Part shown: in pieces, positions 29,829 to 34,816 of the stretch
Layout: every line of letters begins with the position of its first letter
Position numbering within the stretch: position 1 is the stretch's first letter
Source: Candidatus Binatia bacterium
GTDB lineage: Bacteria; Desulfobacterota; Binatia; UBA9968
Assembly: GCA_036504975.1 (NCBI GenBank)
Contig: DASXUF010000025.1
Coordinates: forward strand, 1 to 34,816
Direction: 5' to 3'
Length of the DNA: 34,816 bases
Made by a program: the position numbers and the translations under genes
Notes under the pieces: generated by a model
What the model saw: only the letters and a program-made list of their open reading frames with translations
The model's database searches: none
Told to the model about the DNA's origin: nothing

Positions 29829-30875
29829 ATGTCACAAGCCGATTTCACCCCCAGCACAGAGTGGAAGGAAGTTGTCGAGCCCGGCGAGCAGGCGCTATTC
29901 GAGGGTTTTGTGCGCGACATCGAGGACCAGCAGAAAACAGCACAGCAACCAAACGGACCGTTGCGCCGCGGTTTTCACGCGAAGCTCCACGCCGGACTGA
30001 TGGCCGAGTTCCACGTCCTCGCGGACCTGCCCACGTATGCTCGCTTCGGAGTATTCCGAGAGACGCGGGTTTTCCCGGCGGCGGTTCGATTCTCCAACGG
30101 GAAGCCGACCCTTAATCCGGATAAGCGTCGTGAGCCGCGGGGTATCGCGATCAAAGTAGTGGGAGTCCCCGGACGCAAATTGCTGCCGGGCCAGGAGGAT
30201 GCCGTGACCCAGGACTTCCTCGCCACGAGCCACTCGGTCACCTCGACGGTCCGCAGCGCCCGGCAGTTCATCGCCTTCATCCGGGCAACGCGTAATCCCT
30301 CTACGCTCCTCTTCACACTGTCACGCGCGGTGGGCTTCCGCGAGATGCTGCGCATCTTATTTGCGTTGCTTCGCACCGTTGTTTTCAGCAAGGTGCGCAG
30401 CATGGCCACCGAGGAGTACTCCAGCACGGCGCCCATCAAGCTGGGACCACATGCGGTGAAGTTCACGGTGCGACCCGCGGAGGGGACCGAGGCAACAGGG
30501 AACCGTGCTCTAACGGATGACTTCTTGCGTGACGAGCTGGCCAATCGGTTGCGAAAAGGGGACTTGGTGTTGGACTTCCTCGTACAGTTCTACGTAGATG
30601 ATAGACGCACCCCGATCGAGGACACCTCCGTCCCATGGAAACCCGCCCACACACCGCTTGTGAAAGTCGCGCAAGTGCGCATACCCCGATGCGACCTGAA
30701 CAACCCCGCTGTCCAAGCGCTGAGCCAGAAGGTAGACCAGATGTCGTTCTCCCCATGGCACGCGACGGAGGACCACCGCCCGCTGGGCAACGTGATGCGC
30801 GCCCGGCGGGTCGCCTACAAGGCAAGTGCAAAACTCCGGGGTCACAGTCCCGAACCGACCCACTTGACACCCTGA
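29829..30875 (+). CDS. Catalase-like haem protein (small-subunit catalase family)
   Basis: A 348-residue protein. The catalase fold is indicated by RRGFHAKLHAGLMAEFHV (His50 or His54 at the distal haem position), VRFSNGKP (86-93), REPRGIAIKVVG, YSSTAPIKLGPHAVKFTVRP in the barrel, and MRARRVAYKASAKLR near the end, which carries the R-x3-Y haem-ligand motif. It is shorter than true catalases and resembles the catalase-related group that includes allene-oxide-synthase-like and peroxygenase-like proteins, so H2O2 dismutation should not be assumed. AGGAGG at 29817-29822 fixes the start at 29829. It is coupled to the APP1-like gene, hinting at a lipid or lipid-peroxide role, which is inference. Confidence 0.82.
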   Translation: MSQADFTPSTEWKEVVEPGEQALFEGFVRDIEDQQKTAQQPNGPLRRGFHAKLHAGLMAEFHVLADLPTYARFGVFRETRVFPAAVRFSNGKPTLNPDKRREPRGIAIKVVGVPGRKLLPGQEDAVTQDFLATSHSVTSTVRSARQFIAFIRATRNPSTLLFTLSRAVGFREMLRILFALLRTVVFSKVRSMATEEYSSTAPIKLGPHAVKFTVRPAEGTEATGNRALTDDFLRDELANRLRKGDLVLDFLVQFYVDDRRTPIEDTSVPWKPAHTPLVKVAQVRIPRCDLNNPAVQALSQKVDQMSFSPWHATEDHRPLGNVMRARRVAYKASAKLRGHSPEPTHLTP

Positions 30876-30979
30876 GCACAGCCAGACCCGACGACAGAAT
30901 AGATGATCTCACGGTAGGCCGAGATTTAGAAGCCGAACCAGACTTATTATTTAGATACTGGCAGCGACGACTTGAGGGT

Positions 30980-32035
30980 TCAGCGATCCGGCAGCGGGTC
31001 GGGGCCGGCGATCTTTTTAAATAGCGTTACAATCTCAGGGTCGCGCGGCGCTTCCGCTACGATCCGCTGAAGCTCTTCGGGCATAACGGGAGTCGCTTCG
31101 TCTCCGGTCGCTTTGCGGTAAGCCGCGAGAAAGGCGGAATCTTTAAACGCCTTGCGCATTGCCTCACGGAGAATCTCAGTCTGCTCTTTCGGTGTGCCGG
31201 GAGGCAGTAACAAGGCGGAACCGGTCAGGCGGAACGTGCGCTGCAAGGCCAGCAATGCGCGTTCTTTATCGGACTTGGCAAACGATTCGAGTTCCGGCAG
31301 GTGAGCGAAGCGCGGATGGTGGTTTCCCTTGGGAGTTTCAAGGACGGAGTGAAAATTCGCCAGCCCTTTTTCCAACAGCTCCGGCGTCCGCTGCAAAACG
31401 GAGCCGGCCAGATGCGCCCTGCCGTCGACCTCGCCGCGCTGGAGCGCGATGTCGATCTCAGGCCCGGAATAGCCCACGACGAATTTCGGTTCTTTGAGGC
31501 CGAGTAAAAATGCGAAAATGCGCCCGGTGTTGTAGATCTGGTGTCCCACGGCTTGCGCGCCGATCCTGATTCCCGACGCCGCGCGCAGCTTGTCGATGTT
31601 TGAAAAGCCGGCCTCCTTTCGAGTCAGAAAGACATGCTGCGTCGAGCTGTCCGGCGCTCCGAGATAAATGAACTTGTCGACATCGTACAATACTCCGCTC
31701 TCGCCCAGAATCGCAGCCGCGACGAGCGTCGTGCTCATGCTTCCGATGGTCAGACCATCGGGCCGCGCCGATCTGTAGACGTGGTTGGCGGCCTTTCGCC
31801 CGCCCCCGCCCGGCATATATTCGGTGACGATCGTCGGATTTCCCGGAATATATTTCCGAAGATATGGACCCAACGCTTTGACCCGCACGTCCGATGACCC
31901 GCCGGCATCCGTGCTGACGACGATCGTGATCGTCTTGCCATGATAAAAAGGCGATTGAGCTTGGACTGGAAGGAGCCAAATAGAAAACAGAAAAAAGACG
32001 AGCACCAGTCCGCTCCAAAAGAATTTCCGATTCAC
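30980..32035 (-). CDS. Tripartite tricarboxylate transporter receptor, TctC/Bug type
   Basis: A 351-residue exported protein starting with GTG at 32035, where GGAGG lies five bases upstream; longer in-frame starts lack ribosome sites. The signal peptide is NRKFFWSGLVLVFFLFSIWL with a cut near VQA. The mature protein has the Bug pattern ITIVVSTDAGGSSDVRVKAL, YIPGNPTIVTEYMPGGGG and AANHVYRSARPDGLT. It is an orphan: no TctA/TctB gene is near. It is the second Bug-type receptor in the window and shares the general pattern with the 12505 protein but is clearly diverged. The genes on either side are oppositely oriented. Confidence 0.9.
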   Translation of the reverse strand: MNRKFFWSGLVLVFFLFSIWLLPVQAQSPFYHGKTITIVVSTDAGGSSDVRVKALGPYLRKYIPGNPTIVTEYMPGGGGRKAANHVYRSARPDGLTIGSMSTTLVAAAILGESGVLYDVDKFIYLGAPDSSTQHVFLTRKEAGFSNIDKLRAASGIRIGAQAVGHQIYNTGRIFAFLLGLKEPKFVVGYSGPEIDIALQRGEVDGRAHLAGSVLQRTPELLEKGLANFHSVLETPKGNHHPRFAHLPELESFAKSDKERALLALQRTFRLTGSALLLPPGTPKEQTEILREAMRKAFKDSAFLAAYRKATGDEATPVMPEELQRIVAEAPRDPEIVTLFKKIAGPDPLPDR

Positions 32036-32196
32036 CGGAACCTCCGTGTCAGGGTGGATTACCGTTTCGAGCCCGCTCCGAATTAAATGGGTCGTCGCTG
32101 AGCAGCCGAACACTACCGAACAAACACTTGCCGAGTCAAACGAGCGACTTTGATAAGAGCTATGTCGATGCGAAGGTGAGGCCCTCGGGAGCAATC

Positions 32197-32302
32197 TTCG
32201 ACCGGTCGCAGCCGCGGATATCCTCTCCGGTCATGTCTGCAAGCTTCTTTCTTCATTGGAAAATCGCTGTTACAAAGAATGCTTCACACGAGTTCGACCG
32301 GT
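32197..32302. repeat. Direct repeat TTCGACCGGT in a divergent promoter region
   Basis: TTCGACCGGT occurs at 32197-32206 and exactly again at 32293-32302, between the divergent TctC-type gene and the SDR gene. The first copy continues into the 10-bp palindrome CGACCGGTCG; the second abuts the SDR ribosome-binding site. It could be an operator pair. Confidence 0.5.
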
Positions 32303-32314
32303 AAGGAGGAGATC

Positions 32315-33163
32315 ATGAAAGAGTTCCAAGGCCGCGTGGCCGTCATCACCGGCGCAGCCAGCGGCATCGGTCGCGGCCTTGCGCGGCGATGCGTCCGAGA
32401 AGGCATGAAAATCGTGCTCGCTGACATCGAGGAGGCGGCGCTTCACCGCACCGCAGCCGAGTTGAAAGGCGCCGGCGCATCGGTACTTGCGGCTGTGACG
32501 GATGTATCCAAGGCCGGCGATGTGGATGCCCTCGCGCGTAAGACTGTGGAGACCTTCGGCGCGGTTCATCTTCTGTGCAACAACGCCGGCGTGGGCGGTG
32601 GAACTACGGTTTGGGAAAGCACTCTTGCAGATTGGGAGTGGCTTCTGGGGGTCAACCTGTGGGGCGTCATTTATGGGGTGCGGGTCTTCGTCCCGATCAT
32701 GCTCGCGCAAGACATGGATTGTCACATTGTCAACACCGCTTCAATCGCGGGGCTGACCGCTTATCCCGGTGCCGGAATTTACAAGGTCACCAAGCACGGC
32801 GTCGTCACACTCTCGGAAACGCTCTATTACGAGTTAGCCGAGCGGGAGGCGAAGGTGCATGTCTCGGTGCTATGCCCAAGCTGGGTCAACACGGCCATTT
32901 TGGATGCGGCACGCAATCGACCGGCCGCGCTACGGAACGATCCGGCTGAAGAGAAGCTCTCTCCCAAGCTCGCAGCCCCGACCCAAGCCAGGCGGCAATC
33001 GGTCCAAAGCGGGATGGCGCCCGACCAAGTGGCCGAGCGCGTCTTCACCGGCATAAGGGACAACCGCCTGTATATTCTTACCCATCCTGAAACCAAAGAG
33101 TGGGTGCGCGGACGAATGGAGAACATTCTCGCCGAGCGGAATCCTCCGCTGCCGGAGCTATGA
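32315..33163 (+). CDS. Short-chain dehydrogenase/reductase
   Basis: A 282-residue classical SDR with TGAASGIG near the N-terminus, Asp after the second strand (ADIEEA) favouring NAD(H), NNAG, then the active-site Ser (NTASIAG) and Tyr-Lys (YKVTKHG). The extended C-terminus (NRPAALRNDPAEEK and following) resembles SDRs acting on larger or hydrophobic substrates, but the substrate is unknown. The ATG at 32315 is preferred over an upstream one at 32279 because AAGGAGG lies seven bases before it. It stands alone, with gene debris downstream. Confidence 0.9.
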   Translation: MKEFQGRVAVITGAASGIGRGLARRCVREGMKIVLADIEEAALHRTAAELKGAGASVLAAVTDVSKAGDVDALARKTVETFGAVHLLCNNAGVGGGTTVWESTLADWEWLLGVNLWGVIYGVRVFVPIMLAQDMDCHIVNTASIAGLTAYPGAGIYKVTKHGVVTLSETLYYELAEREAKVHVSVLCPSWVNTAILDAARNRPAALRNDPAEEKLSPKLAAPTQARRQSVQSGMAPDQVAERVFTGIRDNRLYILTHPETKEWVRGRMENILAERNPPLPEL

Positions 33164-33227
33164 GCGACGATGTTTTGCGCTGGCCAGTATACTCAGTAGT
33201 TAGCCGGCAAAGAGGGATCTGTTCTGT

Positions 33228-33443
33228 ATGGATAGCTCTACGTTATTGGGAATCGTCGGTGTCGCTGCCACCATCATTTTAGGAGGGTGGACTCTTTACC
33301 TTGCGCTTGCTCGCCGCTACTTTGGCCGTATTTCATTTGTAAAAGAAGAGTGCATCGGATTATTTGACGAGATTGCAAAGAACTTACCCGGATTGTCGAT
33401 CCGCTATCTCAATCAGAAACCAAGCGGACAGCGAGCGTCTTGA
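33228..33443 (+). CDS. Small membrane protein, probably truncated
   Basis: A 71-residue frame with one N-terminal transmembrane helix (LGIVGVAATIILGGWTLYLA) followed by RRYFGRISFVKEECIGLFDEI. I recall larger hypothetical proteins of about 250 residues that begin with this same helix-plus-R-x-G-x-I-x-FVKE block, so this is probably the N-terminus of a longer gene cut by a stop at 33443. No function is known. The next frame starts overlapping this stop. Confidence 0.5.
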   Translation: MDSSTLLGIVGVAATIILGGWTLYLALARRYFGRISFVKEECIGLFDEIAKNLPGLSIRYLNQKPSGQRAS

Positions 33444-33682
33444 TCCGTGGCTTTGCGGCCATCGCGTTGTTATCCTTTCTTCTTTACCCGACCGGAAAAG
33501 TCTTCGAGATGAAAACAGCGCGGTGGGACGGCGGCGAGGTCAGGCAGGTCAAGGAGAAGAGCCTCAGCGCAAAGGCCTTTGAGTGGGGCGTTGAAGACCT
33601 CACTTCAGGGAAAGTTTCCGTGGGCCTTGGAATATTGTTCTCGCTGCTTAGCTTGCTTTCATGGGCTCGGACGAAAGAGTAG
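33440..33682 (+). CDS. Hypothetical two-helix membrane protein, possibly a gene remnant
   Basis: An 80-residue frame opening with TTG that overlaps the previous stop. It predicts two hydrophobic segments (FAAIALLSFLLYP and VGLGILFSLLSLLSWA) flanking a soluble loop. It may be the out-of-frame C-terminal part of the truncated membrane protein before it, or a short independent gene. No family recognised and no convincing ribosome site. Confidence 0.35.
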   Translation: MIRGFAAIALLSFLLYPTGKVFEMKTARWDGGEVRQVKEKSLSAKAFEWGVEDLTSGKVSVGLGILFSLLSLLSWARTKE

Positions 33683-33693
33683 CGCTTCGCCCA

Positions 33694-33924
33694 TTATCCT
33701 GGAGATTGGGGCTCAGAGAACTTTTTTCTAAGATACAGGCGAAAACGATAACCGGGCTGCGGCGCGGTAGGATGAAAAAAAGGTTCCGTGACCCCCATTT
33801 TCTGCTCCGCGATCTGCCGCTCCCCGCGCTTCATCGTCCAGTCGTGGTTCCAGCGAAAGATTGACTTCAAGAGCGGCGAGAGAATTTTTACGAGCGGTTT
33901 TTCCGCCCGAGGATTCCATCCCAT
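33694..33924 (-). pseudogene. SRPBCC (polyketide cyclase-like) C-terminal fragment
   Basis: The minus-strand frame contains SPLLKSIFRWNHDWTMKRGE, which resembles the C-terminal helix of SRPBCC/START-like proteins (pattern L-x-x-x-FRWNHDWxMxxGE). Only about 75 codons remain and an in-frame stop lies a short way upstream, so the beta-sheet part is missing. Called a fragment by motif memory only. Confidence 0.45.
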
Positions 33925-33985
33925 AGAAATAAAAGGTAAAATTTCGCTGAACCCTTGCTTTCAGACCGATCGTTGGTAGTGACGT

Positions 33986-34013
33986 TTGAACTCGGTGTTC
34001 GGCTCCCTATAAT
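33986..34013 (+). promoter_or_regulatory. Near-consensus promoter of the second toxin-antitoxin pair
   Basis: TTGAAC at 33986-33991 is followed after 16 bases by a perfect TATAAT at 34008-34013, 71 bases before the antitoxin start. GAAC-N5-GTTC (33988-34000) is an inverted repeat between the boxes, well placed for autorepression by the toxin-antitoxin complex. Confidence 0.7.
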
Positions 34014-34083
34014 GATCCGCGTCTGTGGACATCAAGCTGTAAGGCGTTTACCATAGAGGCAAACAAAGTTCGGGAGGTGTCAA

Positions 34084-34320
34084 ATGGAGGTTAGAGAAGC
34101 CCAGGTTGTGGATCCCACTCATTTAGAGCTTGCTCAGCCTATTCAGGTGCCGCCAGGAGCAAAAGTACTGGTCACTATAGGCGTTCCGGAATTGATGGCA
34201 GAAGAACATCAAGCGTGGATTCAAATGTCCACTCAAGGGCTGGCTTCGGCTTACGGGCCGAATGAACCGGAGTATTCCTCAGACTTGATCAAAACCCCTA
34301 ATCCAGAGTTCCGGCCGTGA
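34084..34320 (+). CDS. Antitoxin of a MazF-type toxin-antitoxin pair
   Basis: A 78-residue protein. The N-terminal half (QVVDPTHLELAQPIQVPPGA, then KVLVTIG) looks like the beta-rich start of small antitoxins of the DUF2281/AbrB-like kind, and the C-terminal half is acidic and helical then disordered (NEPEYSSDLIKTPNPEF), as needed to wrap a toxin. GGAGGT precedes the ATG. Its stop overlaps the GTG start of the PemK/MazF-like gene. The exact antitoxin family is not certain; the role follows mainly from coupling to the toxin. Base composition is more AT-rich than the catabolic block. Confidence 0.72.
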   Translation: MEVREAQVVDPTHLELAQPIQVPPGAKVLVTIGVPELMAEEHQAWIQMSTQGLASAYGPNEPEYSSDLIKTPNPEFRP

Positions 34321-34661
34321 ACGAAGGAGAGGTAATTCTGACTCCAATTCCGCAGGCTGATGGACAGGTCAAAAATCGCCCGGCGATCGTTTTACGCGAA
34401 TTCCCTCCCTTCCGGGACCTGCTGATATGTGGAGTCAGCACTCAGGTGCAACATTTGGTCCCAGGCTTTGACGAACTGATCACATCCAAAGACGGAGATT
34501 TTACCTCAAGCGGCTTGATGGCCGATTCGGTCATCCGGCTGGGGTTTCTCGCTGTTGTGCCTCGCAAAGCCGTGGCGGGAAGCATCGGCAAGATTGGCGG
34601 CGAGCGGCACCGTCGTCTGCTCCAAACATTAAGCGCGTACTTGGTGAAAAACCTGAAATAG
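34317..34661 (+). CDS. PemK/MazF-family toxin
   Basis: A 114-residue protein starting with GTG at 34317 inside the antitoxin stop (GTGA). It has the family pattern GEVILTPIPQADG, then KNRPAIVLREFPPF (the RPA-IVL core strand) and LLICGVSTQ, followed by DFTSSGLMADSVIRLGFLAVVP, resembling the interface strand of PemK/MazF. It differs clearly from the MazF at 665 and belongs to a separate subgroup. Predicted activity is sequence-specific mRNA cleavage. No further gene is seen between its stop and the end of the window. Confidence 0.85.
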   Translation: MNEGEVILTPIPQADGQVKNRPAIVLREFPPFRDLLICGVSTQVQHLVPGFDELITSKDGDFTSSGLMADSVIRLGFLAVVPRKAVAGSIGKIGGERHRRLLQTLSAYLVKNLK

Positions 34662-34816
34662 ATCTCGCCCTAGAGGAAAAAAGGGGATCGCGCCAAGGAA
34701 ACTTGGGAAAGGGGGAAGAGATGTAGAAAACAACTCGGAAACCTTTCAGTGAAACCTTGCAGGTAAGCAAGCCTGTCCGGGAAGGCCTAACCCGCTCCCG
34801 GAAGCGAGTCTTGCGC

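Noticed and set aside
34662-34816. Hairpin-forming sequence at the right edge considered as an RNA gene
   Set aside because: Only short stems (CTTGC/GCAAG) are visible, and no tRNA or known RNA pattern could be completed before the window ends.

Overview
The window reads as a chromosomal segment of a GC-rich, uncultured-type soil or sediment bacterium. This is inferred from codon use, the many aromatic-oxygenase and orphan substrate-binding-protein genes, and intergenic repeats (CGCAAAGACGCCAAGG-like, CCCTCACCC...GGGTGAGGG-like, GTTCGTGCT...AGCACGAAC) of the type I associate with Deltaproteobacteria/Binatota/Rokubacteria/Tectomicrobia-like genomes. The lineage is not provable from the sequence alone. 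No rRNA, tRNA, CRISPR array, transposase or phage gene was seen.

Layout. (1) 1-3028 is a left accessory stretch: the tail of a VOC/glyoxalase-fold gene with a strong terminator, a ribbon-helix-helix/MazF toxin-antitoxin pair, a small GTG-started gene running into a decayed PIN-domain remnant, a stand-alone ATP-dependent RNA ligase, and a small retropepsin-like aspartic protease. (2) 3120-9713 is an aromatic-degradation block: a NahE/PhdJ-like hydratase-aldolase, an SDR, a ring-hydroxylating dioxygenase (alpha and beta subunits), then, divergently, an SsuA/NMT1-like binding protein, a class II aldolase-like protein and a BphB-like cis-dihydrodiol dehydrogenase. The 240-bp divergent region carries promoter-like boxes and an 11-bp perfect inverted repeat. 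(3) 10326-16945 holds a second Rieske oxygenase, a second SsuA-like binding protein, a TctC-type binding protein, a divergent DapA-like aldolase, an ornithine-cyclodeaminase/mu-crystallin homologue, and a LigA/LigB-type class III extradiol dioxygenase pair. (4) 17074-24782 holds an iron-type binding protein, a phthalate-dioxygenase-like Rieske oxygenase, a third SsuA-like binding protein, two tandem paralogous double-CxxC proteins of unknown function, a Rieske ferredoxin, a UbiD-type prFMN decarboxylase, a haem-oxygenase-fold putative diiron oxidase (HDO) with an apparently complete ligand set, and a GFA-family zinc protein. (5) 24783-28089 (minus strand) holds a CsgG / DUF4810 / GNA1162 lipoprotein operon, bounded on one side by a MEMO1-like (AmmeMemoRadiSam B) gene and on the other by a truncated duplicate of that gene's 3' end. 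(6) 28358-34661 holds an APP1-like phosphatase with a catalase-like haem protein, another TctC-type binding protein, an SDR, decayed gene fragments, and a second MazF-type toxin-antitoxin pair behind a near-consensus promoter.

How the genes could work together. The dioxygenase, BphB-like dehydrogenase, LigAB-like extradiol dioxygenase and NahE-like aldolase cover ring hydroxylation, rearomatisation, ring cleavage and side-chain removal. UbiD suggests an aromatic or alpha,beta-unsaturated carboxylic acid as substrate or intermediate. Six periplasmic binding proteins occur with no permease or ATPase gene, and three Rieske oxygenases occur with no reductase and no dedicated transcription factor, so those partners must be encoded elsewhere. 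The least described unit is 20503-24406: two paralogous double-CxxC proteins, Rieske ferredoxin, UbiD and HDO in one tight co-directional run.
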